Source: an uncultured Steroidobacter sp. (GTDB taxonomy: Bacteria; Pseudomonadota; Gammaproteobacteria; Steroidobacterales; Steroidobacteraceae). Taken from it: a stretch of 64,000 nt of DNA. Each line of letters opens with the position of its first letter. Positions within the stretch are counted from its first letter, which is position 1. Below are positions 40,448 to 49,444 of this stretch, piece after piece. The stretch is taken from positions 253,571 through 317,570 of the forward strand of contig CALLKK010000018.1 of the NCBI GenBank assembly GCA_938008435.1, given 5' to 3'. The translations under genes and the position numbers were made by a program. The notes below the pieces were generated by a model that saw nothing but the letters and a program-made list of their open reading frames with translations, was not told the origin of the DNA and did no database searches.

Positions 40448-40619
40448 GCGACTCGTCCTCCCGTAATCTGCCGCAGCCGCTCTTTGGTCGGCGCGCTTCT
40501 ATTCGCGGCCGACTGTACAGAACGGTTTTCCGAAAATCGAGGCGCTCGTGCACGGCAGCGCCCCGTGCGCGACCGGGCGGGGAATCGCGTGACGCCGTTG
40601 TAACCGCGAGAGGTGTCGG

Positions 40620-41417
40620 TCAGTCGCGCAGCTCCGGCGGCACGAAGGGACGCAGCGTTTCGATGAGCGCGGCATAGACCTTCGGCGTGCCGGCCACGAT
40701 GTGGCCCTCATGCTTGTACTCGCCGCCGGTGAGCGTGCCGACCATGCCGCCGGCTTCGGTGATGAGCACCACGCCTGCAGCCGTGTCCCAGGGCGACAGC
40801 CCGAGCTCCCAGAAACCGTCGAGACGGCCGGCCGCGACGTAGGCGAGATCGAGCGCGGCCGCGCCGGGACGGCGGATGCCGGACGTCTGCTGCGTGACCG
40901 CCTTGAACATCGACATGTAGTTGTCGAGCCAGTGCAGATTGGAGCGATACGGAAAGCCGGTGCCGATCAGCGCGCGCTCGAGCCCGTTGTGGCCGCTCAC
41001 GCGGATGCGTCGACCATCGAGCTGTGCGCCTTCGCCCCGCGAGGCGGTGAAGAGCTCCTGACGCAGCGGATCGTAGACGACGCCGTGCTCGATGCGGCCG
41101 CGACGCTGTACGGCGATCGAAACGGCGAACTGCGGGAAACCGTGCATGTAGTTGGTCGTGCCGTCGAGCGGATCGATGATCCACACGAACTCGGCGTCCC
41201 CGGTCTTGCCGCTTTCTTCGGCGAGGAAGGCGTGGTCGGGATAGTGCTTGCGAACGGTTTCGATGATTTCCCGTTCCGCCAGCATGTCGATCTCGGTGAC
41301 GAAATCGTTCTGGCCTTTCGCGCGCACGTCCAAGCGCGGGCCGCGATTCATGCCGCGGACGATGATCTCCCCGGCTCGGCGAGCGGCGCGAATGGCGATG
41401 TTCAATAGCGGTTGCAT
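40620..41417 (-). CDS. suhB: Inositol-1-monophosphatase SuhB
   Basis: Mg-dependent phosphatase of 265 residues; in E. coli SuhB also joins rRNA transcription antitermination complexes. Motifs are EESGKTGD with the metal-binding glutamate, IDPLDGTTNYMHGFP, and WDTAAGVVLITEAGG. ATG 41417 is clear. It is divergent from trmJ, an arrangement common in Gammaproteobacteria. Confidence 0.95.
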   Translation of the reverse strand: MQPLLNIAIRAARRAGEIIVRGMNRGPRLDVRAKGQNDFVTEIDMLAEREIIETVRKHYPDHAFLAEESGKTGDAEFVWIIDPLDGTTNYMHGFPQFAVSIAVQRRGRIEHGVVYDPLRQELFTASRGEGAQLDGRRIRVSGHNGLERALIGTGFPYRSNLHWLDNYMSMFKAVTQQTSGIRRPGAAALDLAYVAAGRLDGFWELGLSPWDTAAGVVLITEAGGMVGTLTGGEYKHEGHIVAGTPKVYAALIETLRPFVPPELRD

Positions 41418-41490
41418 GCGTGGAAATCCTCGGACAAAGCCTGGGGGCAGTTCGAATTAAAGAGCGGACCGCAAAGCGGTGGGAGGACGC

Positions 41491-41496
41491 TAGAAT
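41491..41496 (+). promoter_or_regulatory. Possible -10 element for trmJ-isc
   Basis: TAGAAT in the 220-bp suhB/trmJ gap, 142 bases before the trmJ start. No convincing -35. The leader it would give is long for this genome. Tentative. Confidence 0.25.
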
Positions 41497-41637
41497 AGCA
41501 AGGCCCGCCGACGAGGTGGCGCGGCGCTGAGGTATGAGGCGAGGTGCTCGTACGAGTCGGTCGTTTGCCCCGTCGATCCTGCGCCCCGGCGCGGCCTCAT
41601 CGAGCGGTTGGTTTCTTTCCCATTGCGCGCCTGCCTT

Positions 41638-42372
41638 ATGTCCATTCGCATCGTTCTCGTCGACACGAAACACCCCGGCAACATCGGGGCGAGCGCGCGC
41701 GCGATGAAGAACATGGGTCTGCGCGAGCTGTATCTCGTGCGTCCGCAGGCGTTCCCGCATCTGGAAGCGAGCGCGCGCGCCTCGGGCGCCAATGATGTGC
41801 TCGCCGATGCGCACGTGTGCGCAACGCTCGACGAAGCGATCGCCGATTGCGGTCTGGTCATCGGCACGAGCGCGCGTCAGCGCCATCTTCCGTGGGATCT
41901 GCTCGAGCCGCGCGAGTGCGCACAGCGCATCGTGCGCGATGCGCAGACGGGTCATGTCGCCATCGTCTTCGGCTCCGAGCGCTACGGGCTCACGAACGAA
42001 GAGCTCGCGCGCTGTAACGCGCTCATGACCATTCCGACCAATGACGAATACAGCTCGCTCAACGTCGCGATGGCGGTGCAGGTGATCGCCTACGAGCTGT
42101 GGCTTGCGATGCGGCCGGGTGCGCCCCTGCCGCCGCCGCGCGAAGTGCCGCTCGCGACCGCCGAGGAGATGGCGCGCCTGTATGCGCATCTCGAAGAAGT
42201 GCTGGAGCTCATCGATTTCCGCGATCGCACCGGCGGTGGGCATCTCATGGCCCGGATCCGTCGGCTGTTCAATCGCGCCAATCTGGATCAGAACGAGATG
42301 AACATCCTGCGCGGCATCTTGACGGCCGTGCAGGCGCGGCGGCGCCCGGCGGGGAAAACGGCGGTTCGATGA
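41638..42372 (+). CDS. trmJ: tRNA (cytidine/uridine-2'-O-) methyltransferase TrmJ
   Basis: SPOUT-class methyltransferase of 244 residues modifying ribose 32 of certain tRNAs. N-terminal IRIVLVDTKHPGNIGASARAMKN and the knot region GSERYGLTNEEL and IPTNDEYSSLNVAMAVQ are diagnostic. ATG 41638 gives the usual start. Its stop overlaps the iscS start (ATGA at 42369-42372). The iscR gene that often lies between trmJ and iscS is absent. Confidence 0.94.
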   Translation: MSIRIVLVDTKHPGNIGASARAMKNMGLRELYLVRPQAFPHLEASARASGANDVLADAHVCATLDEAIADCGLVIGTSARQRHLPWDLLEPRECAQRIVRDAQTGHVAIVFGSERYGLTNEELARCNALMTIPTNDEYSSLNVAMAVQVIAYELWLAMRPGAPLPPPREVPLATAEEMARLYAHLEEVLELIDFRDRTGGGHLMARIRRLFNRANLDQNEMNILRGILTAVQARRRPAGKTAVR

Positions 42373-43544
42373 CGAGCAAGCTTCCCATCTATCTCGATTA
42401 CGCCGCGACCACGCCGCTCGATCCGCGCGTCGCGGAGGCGATGGCCGAGTGCCTGCGCGAGCCCTCGCTGCAAGGCAATCCGTCGTCGGTCGGCCACGAA
42501 TACGGCCGGCGTGCGCGCGCCCGCATCGAACAGGCGCGGGCGCAAGTGGCAGCCGCCATCGGCGCGCGTCCGGAGTGCATCGTGTGGACCTCGGGTGCCA
42601 CCGAATCGAACAATCTCGCGCTCTTCGGCGTCGCGCGCTTCCACGCCGATCGCGGCCGGCACATCGTCTCATCGCGCACCGAGCACAAGGCGGTGCTCGA
42701 TGCGCTCAAACAGCTCGAAGCCGAAGGCTTTCAGGTGACGTATCTCAAGCCGGGTCGCGACGGCATCGTCAGGCCCGAGCAGGTGGCCGAGGCGCTACGT
42801 CCCGACACGCAGCTCGTCTCGCTCATGCACGTGAACAACGAGCTCGGCGTGATTCAGGACATCGCCGCGGTCGGCCGACTCTGCCGCGAGAAGGGCATCG
42901 CATTCCATGTCGATGCGGCGCAGAGCGTCGGCAAGCTGCCGATCGACGTGCAGGCGATGAACGTCGATCTCATGTCGCTTACCGCGCACAAGGTCTACGG
43001 TCCCAAGGGGATCGGTGCGCTCTATGTCCGCCGCCGCCCGCCGCTCGGCTTGCGTCCGATCATATTCGGCGGCGGACAGGAGCTCGGTTTGCGCTCGGGG
43101 ACGCTTGCCACGCATCAGATCGTCGGCATGGGCGTGGCCTTCGAGCTGGCCGAACGCGAGCGCGCGGAAGATGTGGCGCGGATCGGCGCCCTGCGCGAGC
43201 GGCTGTGGCGCGGCTTGGCGCAACTGCCCGATGTCGAGCTCAACGGGCATCCCGACGAGCGCGTCTGCAACGTGCTCAACGTGAGCTTTCATGGCGTCGA
43301 AGGCGAGAGCCTGCAGTTCGCCTTGCGCGACATCGCCGTCTCGACGGGCTCGGCGTGCGCATCGGCCTCCGACGAACCGTCGTATGTGCTGCGCGCGCTC
43401 GGCCGCAGCGACCATCTCGCGCAGAGCTCGCTCAGATTCAGTCTCGGACGCTTCACGACCGAGCAGGAAATCGATGCGGCGATTGCGGCCGTGACCCGCG
43501 AGGTCACGCGGTTGCGTGAGCTTGCGCCTCGCTCGTCAGGTTGA
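42369..43544 (+). CDS. iscS: Cysteine desulfurase IscS
   Basis: PLP enzyme of 391 residues that takes sulfur from cysteine for Fe-S clusters and tRNA thiolation. It begins IYLDYAATTPLDPRV; the PLP lysine is in LTAHKVYGPKG and the catalytic cysteine is in STGSACASASDEPSYVLRALG, the IscS-type loop. It is coupled to trmJ by a 4-base overlap and followed nine bases later by an IscU-like gene. HscA, HscB and Fdx genes, usual in isc operons, are missing. Confidence 0.93.
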   Translation: MTSKLPIYLDYAATTPLDPRVAEAMAECLREPSLQGNPSSVGHEYGRRARARIEQARAQVAAAIGARPECIVWTSGATESNNLALFGVARFHADRGRHIVSSRTEHKAVLDALKQLEAEGFQVTYLKPGRDGIVRPEQVAEALRPDTQLVSLMHVNNELGVIQDIAAVGRLCREKGIAFHVDAAQSVGKLPIDVQAMNVDLMSLTAHKVYGPKGIGALYVRRRPPLGLRPIIFGGGQELGLRSGTLATHQIVGMGVAFELAERERAEDVARIGALRERLWRGLAQLPDVELNGHPDERVCNVLNVSFHGVEGESLQFALRDIAVSTGSACASASDEPSYVLRALGRSDHLAQSSLRFSLGRFTTEQEIDAAIAAVTREVTRLRELAPRSSG

Positions 43545-43553
43545 AACGTTCCC

Positions 43554-43925
43554 ATGAGTTACTCAGCGCTGGTGGAGCGTCATTTCCTGACGCCGCGCAA
43601 CGTCGGCGCGCTCGCCGCTGCGTCGGATGTCATCGCGGCACGCCGCGGCGCGCCGGCGCAGGGCATCGAGATCGAGCTCAGCGGGGGTATCGCGGACGGA
43701 CGGCTGATCGACCTCAAGCAGCGCGTGTACGGCTGTCCGCATGCGATTGCCGCGGCCTCGTGGCTGACCGAGCGCTTGGCCGGTGCAAGCCTTGCGGACT
43801 TGGACGCATGGAGCTGGCGCGAAGCGGCCGATGCGCTCGAAGTTCCGCCCGAAAAGTGGGGGAGGCTGCTCGTTCTGGAAGATGCGGTACGCGCGCTCGC
43901 CAGGGAGTGGCGCGGCCGTCTATAG
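43554..43925 (+). CDS. Degenerate IscU-like scaffold protein
   Basis: A 123-residue protein with the IscU fold signature (YSALVERHFLTPRNVGAL, RVYGCPHAIAAASWLTE, LEDAVRALAREW). Of the three cysteines that bind the nascent cluster in IscU, only Cys61 remains. The first aligns with Gln36 (RGAPAQG against GAPACG), the nearby conserved aspartate is also lost, and the third aligns with an arginine (PPEKWGRLL against PPVKIHCSV). No other cysteine exists in the protein. It probably cannot assemble clusters alone and may accept or relay sulfur through Cys61. It lies between iscS and iscA. Confidence 0.85.
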   Translation: MSYSALVERHFLTPRNVGALAAASDVIAARRGAPAQGIEIELSGGIADGRLIDLKQRVYGCPHAIAAASWLTERLAGASLADLDAWSWREAADALEVPPEKWGRLLVLEDAVRALAREWRGRL

Positions 43926-44018
43926 AGTCATGCAGAAACAGCATGACCGCGCCCTTGACTGTGGCCCCTGCGACCGCAATTCTGGGACTGATCGGACACA
44001 AGGAGCTGTAACGTACCC

Positions 44019-44342
44019 ATGTCGATTTCCCTCACTCCCGCTGCTGCCGACCGGGTTCGCACCTTCCTCGGGCGTCGAGGACACGGGATTGGCTTGCGTC
44101 TGGGTGTGAAGAAGACCGGCTGCTCCGGCTTCGCGTACATCGTGAACTACGCCGACGAGGTCGGCGAGAACGACCTCGTGTTCGAAGATCGCGGCGTCAA
44201 GGTGGTCGTCGATCGCGACAGCTTCGGTTACCTCAAGGGCACCGAGATCGATTTCGTGAAGCAGGGGCTCAACGAGGCCTTCCGCTTCCGCAATCCCAAC
44301 GTCAAAGGGGAGTGCGGGTGCGGCGAGAGCTTCACCGTCTGA
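44019..44342 (+). CDS. iscA: Iron-sulfur assembly protein IscA
   Basis: A-type carrier of 107 residues with Cys35, Cys99 and Cys101, the same length and cysteine positions as E. coli IscA. Motifs are TGCSGFAY and ECGCGESF. It delivers or stores Fe-S clusters. It lies 93 bp after the IscU-like gene; that gap has no hairpin, so co-transcription is possible. This is the last isc gene here. Confidence 0.93.
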   Translation: MSISLTPAAADRVRTFLGRRGHGIGLRLGVKKTGCSGFAYIVNYADEVGENDLVFEDRGVKVVVDRDSFGYLKGTEIDFVKQGLNEAFRFRNPNVKGECGCGESFTV

Positions 44343-44673
44343 CGAACCGTACGGCAGCGACCGCGTGCGCGGCCGGCTGACTTCCTTCGGGCGTCCCGCG
44401 CGTGGCCGGCGGGGCCGCTACGCTAACTCCTCGCCCCGTCTCGTTTTCTTGCCGCTCTGCGACGCGGCGGGTAGACTGCGCGCGCAAAAACCGGGGTGTC
44501 GAGCCGAGGGCTCGCGGCTGCCGGCGCGGTAGTGCTCGCGTTTTGGCCGGCCGATCGAAAGCCCTTGTTTCTGCACATGAATTTTATTGTCCGGTCGCGG
44601 GCGCCTGCGTCGTGACGCAAGCCACTGGCCGAGCAGCCTTCAATTCATTCCCTACATCGAGGTCCAAGAGTCC
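44343..44673. other. 331-bp gap before ndk
   Basis: No gene is seen. The gap contains a plausible promoter (listed separately) and a small CGAGCC/GGCTCG hairpin at 44500-44514. A short AT-rich stretch lies near 44560-44590. No heptad repeats are present. It separates the isc cluster from the ndk-to-der block. Confidence 0.6.
44449..44477 (+). promoter_or_regulatory. Possible promoter for ndk
   Basis: TTGCCG (44449-44454), 17 bases, TAGACT (44472-44477). The spacing is ideal and both boxes are fair matches to sigma-70. It would give a leader of roughly 190 bases. Confidence 0.35.
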
Positions 44674-45105
44674 ATGGCGCTAGAACGCACCCTTTCCATC
44701 GTCAAGCCTGACGGCGTGCAGAAGAACCTGATCGGCGAGGTCTATCGTCGCTTCGAGCAGGCGGGTCTGCGCATCGTCGCGGCGCGCATGCTGCATCTCA
44801 CCCAGGCGCAGGCCGAGGCTTTCTATGCGGTTCACCGCGAGCGTCCGTTCTTCAAGGATCTCGTGAAGTACATGATTTCCGGCCCCGTGATGGTGCAGGT
44901 GCTCGAAGGCGAGAACGCCGTTGCCAAGAACCGCGAGATCATGGGCGCGACGGATCCGAAGAAGGCCGACAAGGGCACGATCCGCGCCGACTTCGCGAAG
45001 AGCATCGAGGAGAACGTCGTGCACGGCTCCGACAGCCTCGAGAACGCGCAGAAGGAGATCGCGTTCTTCTTCGCCGAAGCCGACATTTGCCCGCGCACTC
45101 GCTAA
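44674..45105 (+). CDS. ndk: Nucleoside diphosphate kinase
   Basis: Enzyme of 143 residues that balances nucleoside triphosphates. It begins ERTLSIVKPDGVQKNLIGE and has the phosphorylated histidine in NVVHGSDS. ATG 44674 gives the family length exactly. It is the first gene of a block in conserved gammaproteobacterial order. Confidence 0.97.
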   Translation: MALERTLSIVKPDGVQKNLIGEVYRRFEQAGLRIVAARMLHLTQAQAEAFYAVHRERPFFKDLVKYMISGPVMVQVLEGENAVAKNREIMGATDPKKADKGTIRADFAKSIEENVVHGSDSLENAQKEIAFFFAEADICPRTR

Positions 45106-45183
45106 TCGCGAGCGAGGCGGCGGAAACGAGGCGATAAGATCTTGGCTTCCGCCGCCGAGCGGCGCACCGCCTGCGACAGTCCC

Positions 45184-46374
45184 ATGAGCGCGATACCTCA
45201 CAAGACGAACTTGCTCGGTCTGACGCGGACCGAGCTCGAAGCGTTCGTCGCGGAGCTCGGCGAGAAGCCGTTCCGTGCGCGTCAGCTCATGAAGTGGCTG
45301 TACAAGCGCAACGAGTGCGACTTCGACGCAATGACCGACCTTGCGAAGTCCTTCCGCGCCAAGCTCAAGGACGTCGCCGAGGTCAGAGTGCCCCGCGTCG
45401 TCACGACGCAAGTTTCCGCCGACGGTACCCGCAAGTGGCTGCTCGCGCTCGATTCGGCTGAAGGTGACCAGCAGCTGGAGGACTCGGCGCGAAGCGTCTA
45501 CGACCCTCAGCCTTCCGCCGCCGGTCTCCAGTCCAGCCGGCAGGCCATCGAAATGGTCTTCATCCCCGAGCCCGGCCGCGGCACGTTGTGCATCTCGAGC
45601 CAGATCGGCTGCGCGATGGATTGCTCGTTCTGCTCGACGGCACAGCAAGGGTTCAACCGCAATCTGAGCGCGGCGGAGATCGTCGGCCAGGTTTGGCTCG
45701 CCAATCGCGAGCTCGGTTTCCAGCCGGGCGGCGATCGCCTGATCACGAACGTCGTCTTCATGGGCATGGGCGAGCCGCTCGCCAACTATCGCAATGTCGT
45801 GCCCGCCGCCGAGATCCTGATGGACGATCTCGGTTTCGACATTTCGCGGCGCCGCGTGACCGTGAGCACCTCGGGGCTCGTGCCGCAGATGCGCCGGCTC
45901 GCCGAGGAGACCAACTGCGCGCTCGCTGTCTCGCTCCATGCACCGAACGATGCGCTGCGCGACGAGCTCGTGCCGATCAATCGCAAGCATCCGATCGCCG
46001 AGCTCCTCGACGCTTGCTGGCACTATGTCGAGAAGCAGAACGCGCGCAGCATCACTTTTGAATACGTCATGCTCGACGGCATCAACGACCGGCCCGAGCA
46101 TGCCCACGAGCTCGTGCGACTGCTGCGGGGCCGTCCCGCGAAGCTCAATTTGATTCCGTTCAATCCGTTTCCACGGACCCGCTATCGACGCTCCACGCCC
46201 GAGGCGATCGAACGCTTCCGCGATATCTTGAACGCGAACGGCGTGGTGGCCACGACGCGGCGCACGCGCGGCGACGACATCGACGCCGCATGCGGCCAGC
46301 TCGTCGGCAGGGTGAACGACCGCACGACCGTACGGCTCGGTTCCAAGCTCATCTCAGTGGCGGTGCAATCGTGA
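45184..46374 (+). CDS. rlmN: Dual-specificity RNA methyltransferase RlmN, with an internal insertion
   Basis: Radical-SAM enzyme of 396 residues that methylates adenosine 2503 of 23S rRNA and adenosine 37 of some tRNAs. The cluster-binding CAMDCSFC matches CxxxCxxC; VVFMGMGEPLANY and SLHAPNDALRDELVPIN are diagnostic. Relative to relatives that read GDQ directly before VETVYIPE, there are about 24 extra residues at 97-120 (bases 45472-45543), rich in Ser, Gln and Pro. ATG 45184 is chosen. Its stop overlaps the pilF GTG start. Confidence 0.94.
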   Translation: MSAIPHKTNLLGLTRTELEAFVAELGEKPFRARQLMKWLYKRNECDFDAMTDLAKSFRAKLKDVAEVRVPRVVTTQVSADGTRKWLLALDSAEGDQQLEDSARSVYDPQPSAAGLQSSRQAIEMVFIPEPGRGTLCISSQIGCAMDCSFCSTAQQGFNRNLSAAEIVGQVWLANRELGFQPGGDRLITNVVFMGMGEPLANYRNVVPAAEILMDDLGFDISRRRVTVSTSGLVPQMRRLAEETNCALAVSLHAPNDALRDELVPINRKHPIAELLDACWHYVEKQNARSITFEYVMLDGINDRPEHAHELVRLLRGRPAKLNLIPFNPFPRTRYRRSTPEAIERFRDILNANGVVATTRRTRGDDIDAACGQLVGRVNDRTTVRLGSKLISVAVQS

Positions 46375-47135
46375 GACGAATAACAACCATCATCGGGCTC
46401 ATGTCCCTCGCGATTGGCTTGGCTGGCTGCGCCGGCAACGCGAGTCAGAAGCAGGCAAACATGCAGCGCGCCTCGCAGATCAACCTCGATCTCGCGGTGG
46501 AGCATCTGCGCAAGGGCAACCTGGCCCTTGCCAAGGAAAAGCTCGATCGCGCGCTCGAGCAGGATCCGCGCAATGCAGCCGCGCATTCGGTTGCGGGCGT
46601 GCTCTACGACCGGCTCGGCGAGCCGAACAAGGCCGACACTCACTATCAACGCGCCGTGTCGCTCGCGCCGGACAATGCCGAGTACAAGAACAATTACGCC
46701 GCGTATCTCTGCCAACGCAATCGTTACGACCGCGGCGAGAAGCTCGCGCTGCAGGCGGCCAGCAATCCGCTCTACAAGACGCGCGAGGTCGCGTATTACA
46801 ACGCCGGCACGTGCGCGCGCAGCGGCGGCGCGCTCGATCGCGCGGAGCAGCACTTCCGCGCAGCATTGAGCGTGCGGCAACGCTTCCCCGAGGCGCTGCT
46901 GCAGCTCGCTGAAATCGAGTACGAGCAGAAGAACTATCTGTCGGCGCGCGGCTTCTTGGAGCGCTATCTCGAAATCGGACGCACGACGCCCGCCACGCTG
47001 TGGCTCGGCGTGCAGATCGAGCGGGCGCTGGGTAATGCGCAGGCTGCCGAGCAATATGCGACGCGCCTGAAGGTCGAGTTTCCGAACGCGAAACAGACCA
47101 AGGAATTGATCGAAGCAGAGCGGAATCCCGGATGA
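46371..47135 (+). CDS. pilF: Type IV pilus biogenesis lipoprotein PilF (TPR)
   Basis: Outer-membrane lipoprotein of 254 residues that helps PilQ secretin assembly. The signal peptide ends in the lipobox LAGC. Tandem TPR units then run to the C-terminus (LRKGNLALAKEKLDRALEQD, LYDRLGEPNKADTHYQRAVS). The start is GTG 46371, overlapping the rlmN stop, and is needed to give a proper signal peptide. The stop overlaps rodZ (ATGA at 47132-47135). Position between rlmN and rodZ is conserved. Confidence 0.92.
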   Translation: MRRITTIIGLMSLAIGLAGCAGNASQKQANMQRASQINLDLAVEHLRKGNLALAKEKLDRALEQDPRNAAAHSVAGVLYDRLGEPNKADTHYQRAVSLAPDNAEYKNNYAAYLCQRNRYDRGEKLALQAASNPLYKTREVAYYNAGTCARSGGALDRAEQHFRAALSVRQRFPEALLQLAEIEYEQKNYLSARGFLERYLEIGRTTPATLWLGVQIERALGNAQAAEQYATRLKVEFPNAKQTKELIEAERNPG

Positions 47136-48040
47136 GCGAGGCCGAGAGCGTGCAACCTGCGCCCGCCGATGCGGACGCAACGCCGGGTGCGCTGCTCAAG
47201 CAGGCGCGCGAGCGCGCGCAGCTGAGCGTGCTGCAAGTCGCGGAGGAGCTGCACCTCGATACGTGGATCGTCGAGGCGATCGAAGAGAATCGTTTCAGCG
47301 TGCTCGGTGCGCCGGTGTTCGCGCGCGGGCACCTGCGCAAGTACGCGACGCAGCTCGGCCTGTCGCCCGACGACATCCTCGCGCGCTACGAGGCGCTGCA
47401 GGATCGGCCCGTCGAGCCCGAACCCGTGCCGATTGCGCTTGCCGATTCCGTGCGCGGGCCGCGCGGCTCCGCGAAGAAGGCCGTGTGGACCATCGTGGTC
47501 TTGGCGGTGGTGGGCGTGCTCGGTTACCTCGTGTTCGATGCGTTCTTCAAGCCCGGAACGCCGCCGACGCCCGTGGCGAGCGCCCCGATTACGCCGGCGC
47601 CGGTCGAGACCGAAGCGTCGAGCGAGCCCGCAGCGCTCGAAGCGAACGAAAGCGTGGTGGCCGCGCCGCAGGCGCCGGCCGAGCAGCCGACGGCAGAGTT
47701 GCCGTCGCCGCAGACCGATACGGCGACGGTCGAATTGCCCGTGCCGAGCGGCACGGCAAGCACGCAGCCGGCAACGGCGTCGACGCCGGTCGAGATGCGC
47801 TTGGAATTCACCGGCGAGTCGTGGACGGAGATTTACGATTCAGCAGGGCGCCGGCTGATGTTCGGCATCGGCACGCCTGAGACGCCGCGGACCGTCAGCG
47901 GCATTGCGCCGATTCAGGTGATCCTGGGCGCGGTGTCCGCCGTGAAGTTGCAGGTCAACGGTCAGACGGTTGCGATTCCACGGCGCGAAGGCCGCGAGGC
48001 GGTGCGCTTTACCATCGAGGCCGACGGCACGCTGCGCTGA
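47132..48040 (+). CDS. rodZ: Cytoskeleton protein RodZ
   Basis: Membrane protein of 302 residues that links MreB to the cell envelope. It has an N-terminal helix-turn-helix (ALLKQARERAQLSVLQVAEEL), one membrane helix (about 115-132), a Pro/Ala/Thr/Glu-rich linker and a C-terminal DUF4115 beta domain (LEFTGESWTEIYDSAGRRL). It overlaps pilF by four bases. ispG, which normally comes next, is absent; only 60 bp separate it from hisS. Confidence 0.93.
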   Translation: MSEAESVQPAPADADATPGALLKQARERAQLSVLQVAEELHLDTWIVEAIEENRFSVLGAPVFARGHLRKYATQLGLSPDDILARYEALQDRPVEPEPVPIALADSVRGPRGSAKKAVWTIVVLAVVGVLGYLVFDAFFKPGTPPTPVASAPITPAPVETEASSEPAALEANESVVAAPQAPAEQPTAELPSPQTDTATVELPVPSGTASTQPATASTPVEMRLEFTGESWTEIYDSAGRRLMFGIGTPETPRTVSGIAPIQVILGAVSAVKLQVNGQTVAIPRREGREAVRFTIEADGTLR

Positions 48041-48100
48041 TGCGTCGCGCGCGTCACGGCGCGCAGCGCGACAGAGCGTTCTAGATAAACGGGATTGGCA

Positions 48101-49390
48101 TTGGATACTTCTTCGATACAACCTCTTCAGCCGCCGCGCGGCATGAACGATGTGTTGCCGAGCCAGGTCGCGGCATGGCAGCGCCTCGAAAGCATCGCGC
48201 GCGAGCTCTTCGCCACCTACGGCTATCGCGAGATTCGTGTGCCGATCGTCGAGCACACCGCGCTCTTCAAGCGTTCGATCGGCGAGCTCACCGACATCGT
48301 CCAGAAGGAGATGTTCACCTTCCAGGACCCGGGCGGAGATTCGCTCACGCTGCGGCCCGAAGCCACGGCCGGCATCGTGCGCGCCATGATCTCGAACGGC
48401 CTGTTGCACAACCAGAAGCAGCGCGTCTGGTGCGCGGGCCCGATGTTCCGTTACGAGAAACCGCAGCGCGGACGCTTCCGTCAGTTCCATCAGATCGACG
48501 TCGAGGCCTTCGGCTACGCCGGTCCGGACATCGACGCGGAGCTCATCATGTTGAGCGCGCGGCTGCTCAAGCGCCTCGGCATCGAGCGCCTGGAGCTCAA
48601 CTTGAATTCGCTCGGCACGCTCGAGTCGCGCAAGGTCTATCGCGAGGCGCTCGTTCGCTATTTCAGCGCGCACAAGTCGAAGCTCGATGCCGACAGCCTG
48701 CGGCGCCTCGAAGGCAATCCGCTGCGCATCCTCGACAGCAAGAATCCCGAGATGCAGGAAGTCATCGCCGGCGCGCCGGTGCTGACCGAGTATCTCGATG
48801 AGCCGTCGCGGCAGCATTTCAACGGCCTGCTGCGTCACCTCGACGCCGTGGGCATCAAGTACGTCGTCAATCCGCGGCTCGTGCGCGGCCTCGACTACTA
48901 CACGCACACCGTGTTCGAGTGGCTGACCAACGAGCTCGGCTCGCAAGGCGCCGTCTGTTCCGGCGGACGTTACGACGGCTTGGTGGCGCAGCTCGGCGGC
49001 AAGAGCACGCCGGCCATCGGCTGGGCGCTCGGCGAAGAACGCTTGATCGAGCTGATCGAAGTGCAGCACGGTGCACAGCCGCAGGAAGCGCCGGATGTGT
49101 ACTTCGTCATCTCCGGCACGCAGGCGGAGGCGGTCGGACTGACGCTCGCGGAGCGGCTACGCGACGAGCTGCCGGCCGTGCGCATCGAAACGCATTGCGG
49201 CGGCGGCAGCTTCAAGTCGCAGATGAAGCGCGCCGACCAGAGCGGCGCACGCTTTGCGCTCGTGCTCGGCGATTCGGAAGCGGAACGGCAGGTCGTGGGC
49301 CTGAAGTCGCTGCGCATCGAGGCGCCGCAAGTGGAGCTCGCCTGGGCCGATGCGGCCGCGGAGCTTCGTAAACGATTGACAGAAGGCTGA
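48101..49390 (+). CDS. hisS: Histidyl-tRNA synthetase
   Basis: Class II synthetase of about 429 residues. Motifs are PPRGMNDVLPSQ near the N-terminus, TLRPEATAGIVRA, RYEKPQRGRFRQFHQIDVE, and the histidine-specific VRGLDYYTHTVFE. No ATG lies at the right place. TTG 48101, with GGGA seven bases upstream, is preferred; TTG 48095 in the same frame is the alternative. It follows rodZ and precedes yfgM, as in the conserved block. Confidence 0.94.
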   Translation: MDTSSIQPLQPPRGMNDVLPSQVAAWQRLESIARELFATYGYREIRVPIVEHTALFKRSIGELTDIVQKEMFTFQDPGGDSLTLRPEATAGIVRAMISNGLLHNQKQRVWCAGPMFRYEKPQRGRFRQFHQIDVEAFGYAGPDIDAELIMLSARLLKRLGIERLELNLNSLGTLESRKVYREALVRYFSAHKSKLDADSLRRLEGNPLRILDSKNPEMQEVIAGAPVLTEYLDEPSRQHFNGLLRHLDAVGIKYVVNPRLVRGLDYYTHTVFEWLTNELGSQGAVCSGGRYDGLVAQLGGKSTPAIGWALGEERLIELIEVQHGAQPQEAPDVYFVISGTQAEAVGLTLAERLRDELPAVRIETHCGGGSFKSQMKRADQSGARFALVLGDSEAERQVVGLKSLRIEAPQVELAWADAAAELRKRLTEG

Positions 49391-49444
49391 GCGCAGCCTT
49401 CCTGAGCGCTACAACCAAACATTCAACATCATCATCGGACCGCT

